From contig JAPTOF010000011.1 in NCBI GenBank assembly GCA_028554755.1, positions 3,190,501 through 3,254,500 of the forward strand: a DNA stretch of 64,000 nucleotides, read 5' to 3'. The position numbers were made by a program, and so were the translations under genes. Numbering within the stretch: position 1 is the first letter of the stretch; the number at the start of each line of letters is the position of its first letter. The DNA is from Cordia subcordata. Lineage: Eukaryota > Streptophyta > Magnoliopsida > Boraginales > Cordiaceae. Below the pieces are notes generated by a model. The model saw only the letters and a program-made list of their open reading frames with translations. It had not been told where the DNA came from and did no database searches. Below are positions 20,961 through 33,193 of this stretch, in pieces.

Positions 20961-22392
20961 AGGATCCTATATATGGAGGTTAAAGATAAGTTGGTGAGCG
21001 CCTGGCTGACGGCATGGTGGTTAGCGCTACTAGGAGGTAACTTGGGTTCACTTTTGCAATTTTGCATTTATTTCACTTTCTTTCCTTTTGTTTTCTTTCT
21101 TTTTCTTTCACCACATCAAAGTGTTGAATCCCGATCCTTTGTCCCATAAGATACACCATTACTTATTATTGCAAATGCCAATGCAAACATGCATAGGCAC
21201 TGCTACTAGTCTTGTTTTCTTTGTGAGTGTTTGTAAATTATGAGTCACAGGGTTAGTAATATGATGATTTATCATTGGCATGGAGAGCTTTGAAGAAAAT
21301 GCAAGGTTGTATCTATCCTTTTTCCACTTGTTCCCCATGATTTTACCCATCCCCACCACCCTTACTTGCTTTGTAATGTTAATTTTCTTGTTTATGTGTT
21401 TTGCTCTAATTGCTTGAGGACAAGCAAAGTTTAGGTTTGGGGGTGTGGGAGTTTGGTTTTCTTGTTATATATCTTACTTAGGGTAGATTGCATTGCATTA
21501 TGTGCTTTAAAATGGTGAAAATTTTTCAATTTTGATGCATATAGAATTGTTTATTTCTTGGTTTCATTGTGTTGGCTATTGTGGTTAACTCAATTGATTG
21601 GTAAATATGAGTAGCACTGTGAAGAAATGAATGGAATGAAGAGAGAAACGAGACTTGGAGGAGATGCCCTTGAAAGGTATGGTGAGTGAAGACCTCTAAG
21701 AATGATCCTTGTAGCCACCCCATAGCCTGGTATGAAAGAGTAAAGAAAAAAAAAAAAGGTTGTTGATGTCAGTGCCCCTCTCTTGATTGGTCCTTTTCTT
21801 GTGCCTAAGCCTTTCTTTTTCTTTTCTTTTTATGTGAATACAATACAAAGCATGAAAAATTCAAAAAAAATTGAAAAAAGGCAAAAAGATGCAAAAATAT
21901 CAAAGAGATGAAAAGAAACTGGAAAAGAGAAAAAGCCAAAGGCACTAAAAATTTTTGTGAATAAGTGCATAAGTAACACAATTTTAACTTAGCACAAGTT
22001 ATCTTCTATGTAGATATATGAATAAGGCTTTTTATAAGCCATTGTTTATGTATATTCTCTCTCTTCTTATCTTTGAGGCTTTGTGCATATTAGGGAGGCC
22101 ATGTTAGTTGAGGGGGCACGAAACCTCAACATCTCGAGTGCGTGTATTAAAATCGTAGGATTGTGGTGGTTTGGCTACTCGGGAACTTCCCACGAGGTTC
22201 GAGGCCCTTTATGAGTAGAAGGAGGATCTGAATAGACTTAGGGATCTTTCCACAATAGGAATGCCCCTTTCATGCTTTTTAGACTAACCTTGATAGCTAG
22301 TCAATCCTTTAGGCAATTCATTACATCGACTTTAAAAATAAACTTAAGATTGAGCTTGCTTAGGGATAAGCAAGAAGAAGGTTTGCGGGTGT
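20961..22392 (+). other. 3' UTR of B with duplicated polypurine-like motif
   Basis: Non-coding but conserved with A. GGACAAGCAAAG then TTTAGGTTTGGGGGTGT spans 21418-21446. A second, weaker copy (GGGATAAGCAAGAAGAAGG then TTTGCGGGTGT) ends at 22392, next to the LTR. Between lie an A-rich block (21855-21950) and GAGGCTTTGTGCATATTAGG (22074). Confidence 0.65.
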
Positions 22393-24271
22393 TGATGTGT
22401 TGTGTTTTTTGTGTGTGGTTGAATTGTTTTTTATCTATATTTTGGAGGTGTATTAAGCTTAAATAGTTGCATTAGTGTAGTACTTGTGCTAGGTATAGGC
22501 TTAAGCATATACAACAGTACATAGTTGAGTTTAAAAGGTAAATGCAACATTAATGGCTTGTTTTGGATGTTATAGGTGAGATTGAGGATTGTTTGAAGAT
22601 CAAAGAAGATGGAGATGGTTTTAGCAACGATTGGAAGAAAAATTGAAGAGGAAAAGTGGAAGAAAATCAAGTTTGGAGGCTTCCGGACAAAGGTCAAGAC
22701 AATTGGAAGCAAAACGGAGCTAAAACAAATCCAAAAGAGAGCAAATAGGCACTTCCGAAACACTGGCCTCAAAGTACCAGTGCACCGGCTCACTATTCTG
22801 TCAAAAACAGAGAGCAAGCTTCTACTATCAAAATATAGGCCCTTTGGTACCGGTGCTCTGGCTAAGTGTTCGGGTAGTCGCAAAAATTAGCTATATAAGA
22901 CCGCTTTTGGTCATTTTATAAAAAAAATGAGAAATACTCTTTCACATCAATCTCTCAAACCCTAATTCCTTTTTCACCAACCTCCAACACACATACTTAT
23001 ACACTTTTCATCTAGTTTCAAGTTCATTTGGAGGGTTTTAAACACTTGGATTGAAGTCTACTCAAGGATTTTGTACAAGAATTGCTTGGATGGAAGGGGA
23101 GTTTTCTATTCTCTTTTTCATCCTCTATTATATTATGTTTGAGTAGATTTGTTTAGGGTGATGACATTTGTGTAATGGGTTGATACTATGCTTCTATATT
23201 ATGGGATTCAATGGCTTAATGTATATACATATGCTATGTTTTTCTTGTTTCAATGGCTATTATTCAGTACATATCTAGGTGTTTGATAATATGCCTATAA
23301 GAGTTGCATATGTATAAATTGAAGCCTTTTTGCTACTAAACACCTCTAGTCCGTTCTATAATCATGTCTATGTGTTTATGTGTGGATCTTATGAAGTGGG
23401 TAATGCTTATATTCATGTCCATGTGTAGGTTTGCTTGCCTAGTAGTAACATGACCTCAATATTGCATACATATTAGTTCAAAAGTGTTTTTAATGATTTA
23501 ATCCGAGCATGACAATGTTTGGTAGTCGAATAGGTCCCTTTATTCACGAACACCTTGGCCTAGAACATGAATGAATGCGTTAATAGGTCAAATCCTGCTA
23601 TTGTGACCCTAGAATAACGAAGCATAATTAAATGCTAGTCTAAATCGACTCTCCTTTGGCTTTAAATCTAACCAATAGGTTTTCGAGTAGATTTAGTCTA
23701 CCCTAGCGACATTAGGTCTTGGCTTTAAATCCAACCAAGTATTTAGGGATTAGGGTAGGTTTGTCCTAGGTCACCTAAGAAGCTAGTTAGTCACTCTTAA
23801 GGCCCTAAGTCATAAGGACCACGCCGTAGCTCTAGGAGGTACCGCCTAGGGACAGACCTGTACTGAGTCCTAGGGAGAAATTAGGAAATTAACTAAGCAA
23901 CCTAGTAAAAAAGTAATTGATGATTAAACCATTCCATGTAATCCCATAGTAATGGAGTCTAGGATTACCCATTAACAAGTAGATGTCACCCTAATCCTTT
24001 CCATTTGTTAGTTCTCTCTAGATAGCTTGTCTCCAAACTTTCCATTCCCATAGTATAGTTTTATTTTCTTTAGTTAAAGCTCCCGACCATCCAAAAACAA
24101 CAAAAAAATAGTTAGATTAAGTTTCCTTTTTGGGATTTTCTAGGACACACGTGTAGAATCCATTCCACAACATAGCCTCCCTGTGGTTCAACACCCGTTC
24201 TCGCACACACTACATTGCATCGATATGTGCGCTTACGGGTCTTTAGAGCTTGCACTCGAGAAGTGACACCA
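22393..24271 (+). repeat. 3' LTR of B (1,879 bp)
   Basis: Direct copy of 13083-14963. It contains TATATAAGACC at 22892, GTACCAGTGCACCGGC (22774) and a 93-codon basic frame at 22609-22890. It ends GACACCA, followed by CCCAT and the resumed LTR of A. Confidence 0.92.
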
Positions 24272-24276
24272 CCCAT

Positions 24277-24622
24277 AATCTCATAGCATTTGAGTCTAGA
24301 ATCACCTATTGGCAAGTGAAGGTCACCCTAGCTCATTCCATTCGCTAGCTCCCTCTAGGTTAGATTATTTTCCCCATCTTCCATTTCCATTTTTTCCATA
24401 GTATAGTTTTATTTCCTTTCATTTGAACTCCTGCTATATCCAAAAAGAAAATCCTAACAAGATGGTTAGTTTAGGTTTTCTTTTAGGCACCTTTTAGGAC
24501 ACACACACATAGAATCCTTTCCACGATTAGCCTCCTCGTGGTTTGACACCCGTTCTTGCATACTACACTACACCGATCTGTACACTTACGGGTGTTTAGG
24601 CTTGCTCACTTAGAGATGATCA
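24277..24622 (+). repeat. 3' LTR of A, right part
   Basis: Continues from 13082 after B. It aligns with 1985-2318 of the 5' LTR and ends GATGATCA. The sequence after 24622 belongs to element C on the other strand. Confidence 0.85.
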
Positions 24623-24859
24623 TAGGTAACTTACCTGGATCTCTAGTGCTATACCTTAGCCATGCGCTGCTGATGACTCTCTAGCATCTACTGTTAGGAC
24701 CTATACATTTAAAAATAAGCTCAAACTTATCATCCTTAGCAGGTCGTGAAGAAGGTGTAGAAAGTGTAGACCGTGTAGGAAGAGCAGGACTTTATGGGGC
24801 ACTAACTAGTGATCTTTTGCTAATTAACACCATTGAAACCTAGTGGATTAGACTAAGTA

Positions 24860-26050
24860 GGACAGGGTCTCTACTAGAATGAGACCTGGGGCTGGGAAGA
24901 CTCATACTAGCCCTAATGCCAAGAAAACTTTGAATTATCTCTCCATCTTAGATTATACGTGTTCGAGTAAGGGTCGTACTCCCGTAAGTACCCTTGAGTA
25001 GCACAAACTTGCTCTTGCATAAATTCAGGAAATGGGGGAGCTAAAAGGCAAGATATAGTCTCATGCGATGACTCAAAACAGAGTGCACACACCTCTACGA
25101 TAGATGGGGAGGACAAAGCCCTAACACATTGGTCCTATGGCCTTAAGAAGATGCTAGACTCAACGAAATAAATTGGTCCAACTTCTAGGTCAACACCATA
25201 ACCTCAGCATGAGAATCAGAAGATGTGCCTACTTCTTGAACTCTTCTCTTAATGTTACCCTTACTAGACATATCCATAATTGTGTTCTAAAAAATCCTCA
25301 ATGATATTCTCTAGTCTCTCCTAAGTATCACTGGGTCTCAAATTATAAAATCCTTCACCCGACATAGCATTCACCATCATTCTCTGAGACTCGATAAGGC
25401 CTCTAAAGAAATACTAGAAGAGATCTTGGGTGCCATACCCATAATGGGGACAATAACACAACAAGTCATTATACCTCTCCCATACCTCATGAAAGGTCTT
25501 GAACTCATGCCAGGAAAAGGACATAACAGAGGCTCTCAAGTTATCTATCTTTGCCTTGGGATAAAATCTCTAATAGAAATAGAACTAAAACTCATCCCAT
25601 GAAGTGATGGATCCGCTAGGCAAGAATGGAGCCATTGCTTGGCTTTATCCTTGAGTGAGAAGGGAAGCAATCTAAGATGGATGTTCTCTTGAGACACATG
25701 AGGAAAATTGAATGTGGAGCAAATCTCTACAAAATTGGTCACATGGGCAAAAAGACTTGCTCCTCCCATAAAAGGAAGAAAGCATTGCTAATAACCCATG
25801 CTTTATCTCAAAGTTCGCCTTCCCCAAACCCCAATGAATAAATAGCCAAATTAGGCTCCATGGCATTAGGGAGGAAATATTGCCTAAAGGTTAATTCACC
25901 TTGCTTTAAAGGAAGATGAGGCCTAGGAGGATCATAGAGATTAGGATTCGTAAGGAGCTCATCATGATGGGGAATAGGAGGAATAGTAGGATGAATAGAA
26001 GGAGAAATAGAAAGAGGAATAGGATCTTGCCTATGATGGGCCATCTCACT
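24860..26050 (-). pseudogene. gag pseudogene of element C
   Basis: The start region (DPIPLSISPSIHPTIPPIP) is near 26030. LTFRQYFLPNAMEPNLAIYS precedes the gag domain, which runs through FVEICSTFNFPHVSQENIHL (about 25740-25690) and FSLKDKAKQWLHS (about 25650). The C-terminal frame (25116-24913) has an intact zinc knuckle, CALCFESSHETISC (C-x2-C-x4-H-x4-C), then VCATQGYLREYDPYSNTYN as in B. Frames shift near 25810 and between 25545 and 25116, so it is not translatable as one protein. Confidence 0.78.
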
Positions 26051-26434
26051 AAGAATGTGCTCAAGATTCCAAAGATGATGTGTGATATGCTATGGTTTGG
26101 GATTCAAAGGCACTAATGGTGGTCGAAGCGATCTCCTACCAAGCATAAAACAACTATTCTATTCTCTTTCCACTTCACAGCCCCTGAAACTTCAAGTGAT
26201 TCCTATATCTACAGTGCAAAAGCCACAAATCCTAAAATCTACTAAACACAAAAGAAAAGAACAAAAACACAATAAACAAGCTACTGAAAGCAAAAACAAA
26301 CACAAGATACTAGATAGCATGATATAACCAAAGGAAAAGCAAGTAAATAAACTACTATAATAAACTAAGCAAAGAAAGCAAATAACACCAATGATTAACT
26401 AAAACACACAAAATAAAGAAACCAAACAACTGTC

Positions 26435-26452
26435 CTCCCAGCAACGACGACA
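26435..26452 (-). other. Primer-binding site of element C
   Basis: On the minus strand TGTCGTCGTTGCTGGGAG aligns with the tRNA-Asp-type sites of A and B and follows the LTR end CGTATCA by a similar short spacer. Confidence 0.65.
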
Positions 26453-26458
26453 AAAACT

Positions 26459-26775
26459 TGATACGTGTAAACCCAAGCCTTACACCCACAAGTACACAGG
26501 TCATGTGCAGAATAGCATGTAAGTACGGGATCATTATTCCATAAGGAGGCAAACAATGGACGATTCTAAGAGATATGTGTCCTAGGAAGCTATAAAGTCA
26601 AAAACGACCAATTTTTGTAATTTTTCCTTTAGATTGAATGGAGCCCAGTATGAAAATAAACTAACACAATCTACAAAACTAAAGTGTGTGTGTGTGTGTG
26701 ATGGATGGTGTTAAACTAAGCTAAGGGTTAATTAACTTTAATAAAGGAGGCTAGGGTGACCAACACTTGATTGTG
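26459..26775 (-). repeat. 5' LTR of element C, downstream end
   Basis: On the minus strand the LTR ends ACACGTATCA at 26459. The segment up to about 26775 matches the last 300 bp of the A LTR: GGTCACCCTAGC, TTAGCTTAGTTT and CCTAGGACACA blocks in the same order. A GT microsatellite lies at 26686-26700. The right border of this fragment is approximate. Confidence 0.65.
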
Positions 26776-27323
26776 GTTGATTGTTTTCGTGAGTGGCAAG
26801 CAAGCTTTAGATGGGTGAATAGAGTTTTAAAAATTGATTGCAAAGCTTTGAATCTTCTTCAATTAGTGGAAAGCATGTTGTATGTGTTGACTTGTAACGA
26901 AAAAGCACAAAATGAAAATTCAGAGCGAAGAACATAAACGATTTATAGTAGTTCAACCACCAAGCCTACATGCACTACCTAAGGTTTCCCACTCTAGGAT
27001 TTCAAACAAACTCTACTAATTGTGCTTTACACAAGTTAACTAGTCACAAACCAACGTACAACCCTTGATTCATCCCAAATCAAGAAACCCACTTTGAATA
27101 TTTTGATTTTGTTCTCACAAATCCTATTCCACCCAGTACCTAACTCTCACAATGTTTAGTACAAGATTTTTCAAGAGAAATCTCAATGAGAATTGAAGCA
27201 CAAGTTGGTAATGAGGGTTACAAACAAGATCTTGATTGCCTCTTTTTGAGAAAGATGAAAGCTCTCTCTTCTTTTGAATCTTGTATTATTGTGTTGTTCT
27301 TGAAAAGCTTGAATAGTAAGATA

Positions 27324-27358
<35 letters not shown>

Positions 27359-28215
27359 TATATATACATATATATATGCCCTGTTGGAAAATATAGCTAT
27401 TAGATACAAAGATTTTTTACCAAAAATGATTTTAAAAATTATTGGTTGAGCTAGGAAAGAGATCATACGAATAACGCCAATTTTAGATAAGATTTTTTGA
27501 AAAACTGTATGATCCAATCGAAGTTTCTACGTACCAATCGACCAACAAAATTCACTTATTACCCTTCAATTTAAAAGCTGAAAACTTACTATAAGGTGAA
27601 GTAGGATTATCCGGTAGCCAGAAAACCTTGCCCGACAGTGCCCTTTTGCTGTATTAAAAATCTTTTAAGTCCATGATCTATTTTCCTCAAAAATTAAGTT
27701 TAAAAATGCTTTTTAATCATCACATTTTTAAAATTACAAATCATTTGAAGAAAACCTTTTAAGGCATATAATATAATAATGACAAGCTAAATCAAGACAA
27801 GAAGTACACAAGGAAGGTAATCTTACAAAATAATTCTATGTCCGCACCCCTTATGAATTTCGTCTCTGTTTTATGTCGCCATGCCACTTTAAGTCTTCAA
27901 ATATCGAACAAATAAGCACTTTGACTTGATGCATTTGATGACAGATATCTTCTTCCAAGGCATAAAGGTTCTTTGATTGCTCATGAACTCATAAAGCACA
28001 TTAGCAACATAATAGCTCACAAGAGTTCAAGAAGCAATATTAATTTTTACAATATATGCCATTTAGTACTTATGATCATTATCAATCACTCATAGCAATC
28101 ATTATCATAGGCTTACATAGCATTCTTCATTTATCATATGCAAATCAATCATTCATCACACGATTTACCACAAGTATCTTAATCACATACATCACATATC
28201 TTTCAAACCTGATCA
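26776..28215 (-). repeat. Copia (SIRE/Maximus-like) LTR inserted in the LTR of C, borders approximate
   Basis: This stretch breaks the alignment of the C LTR with the A LTR. On the minus strand it resembles the LTRs of E and F: TTCAAG/TTGAAG-rich text, a mention of accession-like GGTCGATTGG at about 27540, and a run typical of these LTRs before the end. AGTGGTTGAACTACTATAAA near 26950 is also LTR-like. No coding domain. I could not fix the termini or a target duplication. Confidence 0.4.
27322..27378. repeat. AT/AC microsatellite
   Basis: About ten TA units, then about five CA units, then further TA-rich units. Confidence 0.85.
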
Positions 28216-29575
28216 TTAAAACATAAGTCATTAGGACAATAATGCTAATAGTTATACTCTAGAATTAGGGTTAGTTGATGGATTTTAAGCTAATCTTTTA
28301 GAATTCCAAATTAATTACCTTATTATCTTCTAAGCCTCGATGAAATCCTATCCCTAGGCCGATCCTCCCTAGAGTATAGCTTTGCCTTTGTGACTTATGG
28401 TTTTAAGGCTAATTAATTAGGGATTCTAGTGACATAGATTAAACCTACCTTATTGTCTAAATCATTGGCTAGTTTAAAGCCAAGATCTAGTCCATCTAAA
28501 GTTGATTAAACTAAGCCGAACACCTATTAGCTAGATTTAAACCTAAAGGAATGCAAGTAAGCCTAATCTCTAATTAAGTACCATCAATCATGTGTCTCAA
28601 TGGTGGATTAAGCATTTTGAGCACAAATCAATACACGTTCTTCACAAAAACACTCATAGAACACATAGACATGCTTGAACAAAGGTATAAAAGAATTTAA
28701 TAGCTAAGATGTATCAAGATAATATATGCTTCATCACTAAGGCATATAAACAAACACATACACATGAATAAATATAGCTATTAAAACTCAAAAAACCAAG
28801 CACACATTAATCTATCAAAATAATCCACATATAGAGTAAAAAAGTCTGAGCCATAATCAAAGTGTTAATCACCCTAATAAGATCTACTCGTACATGGAAT
28901 AAACTAAGATAAAAGAAAGGTATAGAAGCGTCCCTATATCCAAACCAAATCTTCAAAAACCTTGATCTAAATCTCCAATACAAGTTGTTGATTCCTCAAA
29001 GTTAGCTTGATTCTCTATGTATATATGTGTCAAAGAATGTGTGAGAGGTGGGCGAGGGCAATGGGTGATTAGGGTTTAATGGGTGTGTGAATAATGGGTG
29101 AAAAGTTAATCAAAATGGCTGAAAATTGTGTATTTGTAGATTCCTCAACGGCACAACCAACTGACCTAGCTGATCAACTGGTTCTAGGCCTTTACTTAAC
29201 CTATAATCAACTTGAGCTCTCTGGTCATACCAGTCAATCTAGTTGGTTGAGCTGCAAGTCTTCTAGGCTCAACTGATTATCCATTTTGCCTTCATTCTTC
29301 AATCTTCTAGTTTCTGATCTTCAACTCTTCATTCCTTCTCCATTGTTCTCTATCATCCAACTAAGTTCAAGCTCTTTTACATAACAATTCTCACCTATAA
29401 CACAAAATCATGCATTTAGTGTAGCATTTGATCACTAAACTCAACTATGAACACTTAAAACTGAATATGCACAATTATCATGTAAATGTCATACTAATGC
29501 ATCCTATAAAGCACAAAACACCTCCAAACAAGTACAAAACTATCAATGTAAAGATACACATTCCAACACACACCA
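28216..29575 (-). repeat. 5' LTR of element C, upstream part
   Basis: On the minus strand it carries the same blocks as the LTRs of A and B: ATGCTACACTAA (about 29433), AGTTCACTT-type leader text, GATTAGGGTGATT-like text (28866) and TTTAAATC/CTAATAGG repeats (28500-28560). The palindromic module is present at 29155-29280 (CTGATCAACTGG, CTGGTCATACCAG). The outer border near 29575 is approximate. Confidence 0.6.
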
Positions 29576-29599
29576 ATCAACTATCAAACCCCTAATCTA

Positions 29600-29990
29600 T
29601 TACTCCATGTCAAGTTCTGAAGCTATCATGACTCGTCGTGACAAATCTCATGACTCATTACAAGGAGTGCTTTGGCCAAAGACTTGAAGAATCATAGTAA
29701 AGTAAAACATCATACTTCAAATACCTAGAGCAGTCAATCCCATCTTAACTTATGCATTGACTTCACAACATTAACCCATACCCAACAACATTTCATAATT
29801 GGATTAGACATCTGAGTAGTCTAATACCAAGGCATAGAGAGTAATCCATAAGTCTCTACGATAAAATAGATGTCCTAATATCATTCTATCATTTGAATAC
29901 AAACTTCAGTGAAGTAGATTTAATTTCACCCAATCCAGGCCTTTCAAAGATGGACAAGGCATTAAATGGACGTCCTAGTATCGATTCTCT
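29600..29990 (-). repeat. Fragment of the TGTTAGGA-type LTR family
   Basis: Matches part of the LTR at 46199-47735 in the same orientation: CCATGTCAAG, GCTTTGGCCAAAG, TCAATCCCATCTT and GATGTCCTA blocks occur in the same order at 47045-47520. Both ends are missing. GACGTCCTAGTATCGATTCT near 29970 repeats an earlier motif at 29869. Confidence 0.65.
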
Positions 29991-29999
29991 CTTGTGCTT

Positions 30000-31463
30000 A
30001 TATTGATTTTTATGATGCCAAAAGGGGAGATAGTTATCTGCTTATGCTTGTGGCTTATGTGATATGTTAAGAGTTCTTTAAATGTTTAAATATGTTTTAA
30101 TGATGCAAATTATGATTTTGGTAATATATGCTTGAATTGAATGCTTTGAGTTGCTAATATCTCTTGTGAAATTGTTGCATAAGTTAATCAAGAGGAAGGA
30201 AAACTGGACTTTCTTGTATGCTTTTATCTTGGCTTAAAGATTGTATGAGATGTGATGGCATAAAGAATGAAGAATTCAAGAATGTTCGTGAAATAGAAGA
30301 GGAGATATAAAGAGGAGACTATGTGACATAAGGGGTATGGGCTAGTGCTCTATTGTGTTGAGCCTTAGAAAACAGCTCATAGCTCTCAATGGCATGATTT
30401 TCTTGAACCATTCATTGCATATGTGCTTTCAATCCTATTTTGAGATGTGTAAAATGCATTTTGAAGTGTTCCTACCTTTGCTCTTTAAAACCTTCAAAAC
30501 ACTTGCATAACCTATTTCTGATCCTAAAATTGCATATCTTAGCTCTTTTTGAAGTGGCGTTAAGTTGCCAAATTCATTTGATCTTCAAGAGAGTGTTTTA
30601 AAGATGTTTGCAAAATGAAATGGCTAAGTTCTGGACTAACTAGTCTCCCTAGTCGGTCAACCGACTGGCCTAGAAAGGCTACTAGTTAGCACAAAAATAG
30701 GGGACCTGCCAAATTTGCTCTCTGGCCTTGCCGGTCACCTTAGTCGATCGACCGGCTAAGGCTACAGGTAGAGGTAGAGCACTTTGGAGGTACCGATCAA
30801 CCGGACCCCTAACCGACAATGCCCAATTATGAAAGCTTTTTTATTGTTGTTAGTACGTATAGGCTGCTTTTGTTTAGACCATTTCACCTCACTAACTCAC
30901 CTCACCTAAAAAATTATTCCAAAGCATTTCTAAGCTTTCTCATACTCTTTCAAACACATTTCGAGCTTGGAAATCATCATTCTTGAGTCAAAATTTGTTA
31001 GATCTTAGAGCAAACAAGAGCCTACTTTTTGAATTCTTCATTTATTGCTTATGTACACACTGTTGAGCTAGAATTAGATTGTAAGTATCTTATGTAGCAA
31101 GAGAGAGTGTAGGGAAATACTTGGTGAGATGTTTACTAGGGTTTTCTAAAAGAGGCTTCAAAGAGATGTATGGTTGGTTTTTACTCCACCAACTTTTGAA
31201 GGAGCATCCACTTAGTGGAGTTGATTGAAGTCCTAAGAGAAGTGTCCTTAGGCGGTGGATATAGGCAAGGCCGAACCACCTAAGAATCGGTTTTATTCTT
31301 TTACTCTTTTTTTGCTCTCTAGCTATTTCTCTATATTACTTGCTACGTGTTTGATATTTTTCCTACTTGACCATCTTTGCTTTTTTCTTATTTTTTTGTT
31401 GTTAAATTTGGTTATAATCTTAATTCAGCCCCTCCCCCTTAAGATTATTTGCCCCTTACAATA
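30000..31463 (+). repeat. 3' LTR (F) of a SIRE/Maximus-like copia element with polypurine tract
   Basis: A purine tract (CCAAAAGGGGAGATAG, 30018-30033) immediately precedes an LTR-like sequence of about 1.43 kb. It ends CCCCTTAAGATTATTTGCCC then CTTACA, closely like the end of the E LTR. The palindromic cluster is at 30648-30820 (GTCGGTCAACCGACTGGCC, GTCGATCGACCGGC, CCGATCAACCGG). The rest of this element is absent here. The exact start is uncertain by about 10 bp. Confidence 0.65.
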
Positions 31464-31797
31464 TAGTCACTAATTTCTAGCCTCTATTGTGCTACAGGAT
31501 CAACACCATCCTCATTTCAAATTTGTAATGCATCTTTACCATTGTCTGTCATGCTGCTTGGTGCACTTTTTCTTCCCTAACCTTCTTTCTATTCTTCTTA
31601 CAAGTCTTCTCAATCTTAAGATCAAAAGGAATCAAATTCACCTCTTTGAACTTATGCATGCAACAATAAATAACACTTGAATAAAAGAAATAACAAAAGG
31701 AAAAACAATGTTTAAGCTCAGATAACTTGTAAATTAATCAATATTAGCAAAACAAGAATTTCAAAAGTTATGGTTCTCGGTATCAATGGCAAAAACT
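31464..31797 (-). other. Internal start of a minus-strand gypsy relic (G)
   Basis: Lies between the F LTR and the primer site of G. It is AT-rich and carries no frame that I recognise. By position it is the leader/gag start of G, cut off by F. Confidence 0.4.
31776..31791 (-). other. Primer-binding-site remnant of G
   Basis: On the minus strand TGCCATTGATACCGAG follows AGTTTT, as in B and C, six bases after the LTR end. It is diverged from the tRNA-Asp complement. Confidence 0.5.
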
Positions 31798-33193
31798 TGA
31801 TGATGAATTTTGTGACTACACACAAATGCATGTGATCACATACAAGTACCATAGAAAGTGAATATGAGATCGTTCCTCCAGTGACCTAATTCCTAAATTT
31901 GCTAACTATTAATTTATTCTATCTATCTAATTCAAACAAACAATATATGCGAAATTTGTGAAATAAAACCAAAGAAAGCTCAGAATTAAATAGATGAAGA
32001 AACTAAAGACAATATTTTCGAGTCCAGCAATTAGAAGACATAGGATTACAATTTCCCTTAATTGATATATTTATTTTTTAGGAACTCTTATACCCACTCA
32101 ATTTAATCCTTAGTGCTAATCTGGAATTCTAATTTTTCTAAATGTTCCTTCCAGATACAAATAAAACTAACCATTTTAAAACCTCTAGATATATTCTTGT
32201 GTTATATTATTAAGTCAAATTGATTAAGTGCAAATTCCTTTGGGACAAGCTAAGGCGAAGAGGTTATTCCTGCCTCAATCAAAGAGCAAATCAACCTAAA
32301 CCATATAAGTTAATTTTTTTCTAAGATTTACAATCTAGATCTACCGTAATCTCCTTTTCCAATTCATTAAGGTTTGTCATGCATATTGGTGGCCAAGCAA
32401 TATGATAAATTGAGCACAAGATTGAATAAACAACAAAGAAATAAATCGAGATAAATAAATAAAAATTTTCAAATAAATATTTAGAAAAATTTCATTATAA
32501 TACTAGAAATAATACTTTAGCTCATACTAGAAATAAAAGAAAAATATCCCTAAAAGATTTAAAATATTTGAATTCCATGGCAAAAGTAATGAAAAAATGT
32601 AAAACTATAAAAAAAAAGACCTTATCGAGCTTTTGGCTTCAAACATATGATGCAACTTCTGGGGGCGCCCACTACTTAAATCTAAGGCTAAGATTAGGTT
32701 TTTGTAGTTAAAGACTACACCAAAAACATCCTAGGCTTGGCCTACTCACTAAGGTCTAGTATATGTGGGAGAGATTGTTGCTTAGGCAACAACACTCCTT
32801 TCCCAGCCTTATTTCAACGCCCAGGCAAAACTTGAGTTGCCCAAGTGAGAATTAAACTAAACAAAATCCATCAATTAGTGCCTCTACCACCCGATAAATA
32901 AGTTGTGTCACTCTAGCAGGAACACATTTGCCAGCACTTCTTCTCCTCAGCTCTTCCACGCCATCAACAATCAAATCTAGCCTTAAGATGAAATTCCTTC
33001 TTTTGGGACATCCTTCAACTCCATTCATTCCTTGAGTACAACAAAAACACATCATAAGTAGATGGAAACCAATTGGGACATCCACAATAAGAAAAATTCT
33101 AAAACCAGTAGGCTATTAATCCAAATCACTAATAAAATGCCCAAAATCTTAAGCAAAATGATAAGAAAATAACTCAACTTCATAGAGTTATCA
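31798..33193 (-). repeat. 5' LTR of gypsy relic G (about 1.4 kb)
   Basis: On the minus strand it starts TGATAACTCTATGAAGTTG, a typical gypsy LTR opening, and ends ACAAAATTCATCA directly before the primer site. It is AT-rich. The 77-codon frame at 32852-33085 is judged fortuitous. Confidence 0.6.

Larger units (their letters stand above)
13083..24271 (+). mobile_element. Element B: complete Athila/Tat-like Ty3/gypsy retrotransposon (11,189 bp)
   Basis: Bounded by two long direct repeats (13083-14963 and 22393-24271) that start TGATG and end CACACCA/GACACCA. It has a perfect 5-bp target duplication, CCCAT, at 13078-13082 and 24272-24276. It sits inside the 3' LTR of A, so it is younger than A. 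Order: LTR, tRNA-Asp-type primer site, gag, pro, RT, RNase H, IN, 3' UTR, polypurine tract, LTR. Over the first 130 bp the LTRs differ at about 13 bases plus one indel, suggesting an old insertion. All domains contain stops or shifts; no autonomous activity is expected. Confidence 0.93.
1..24622 (+). mobile_element. Element A: degenerate Athila/Tat-like Ty3/gypsy retrotransposon, left end outside window
   Basis: The order is 5' LTR (partial), tRNA-Asp-like primer site, gag, protease, RT, RNase H, integrase, long 3' UTR, polypurine tract and 3' LTR. The two LTRs match each other: the sequence at position 1 aligns with about 12565, and both LTRs end in GATGATCA (2318 and 24622). Three later insertions interrupt it: S1, S2 and B. 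The reassembled 3' LTR is about 1.85 kb (11577-13082 plus 24277-24622), so the window opens roughly 990 bp into the 5' LTR. Every coding domain has stops and frameshifts, so it is a relic. A appears to have inserted into element C. Its right target duplication would be TAGGT at 24623, but the left copy is outside the window. Confidence 0.85.
24623..29575 (-). mobile_element. Element C: minus-strand Athila/Tat-like relic, 5' half only
   Basis: Read on the minus strand: 5' LTR (about 29575 down to 26459, itself split by a copia-like LTR), primer site (26452-26435), leader, and gag down to about 24860. It stops abruptly at the 3' end of A, which suggests A integrated into C; the rest of C would then lie left of the window. 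It is the only Athila/Tat-like copy here with a complete CCHC knuckle in gag. Confidence 0.7.

Noticed and set aside
22431..22883. 150-codon minus-strand frame in the 3' LTR of B
   Set aside because: Antisense to U3; the 5' LTR does not keep it, and no domain is recognisable.
27218..27517. Frames across the AT/AC microsatellite
   Set aside because: Tyr/Ile repeats are produced by the microsatellite itself.
26776..28215. Full-length copia element inside the LTR of C
   Set aside because: No gag, IN or RT motif; only LTR-like text, so a solo LTR at most, with uncertain ends.
32852..33085. 77-codon minus-strand frame as a small gene
   Set aside because: Lies in a putative gypsy LTR (G), no homology recognised, and ordinary composition.
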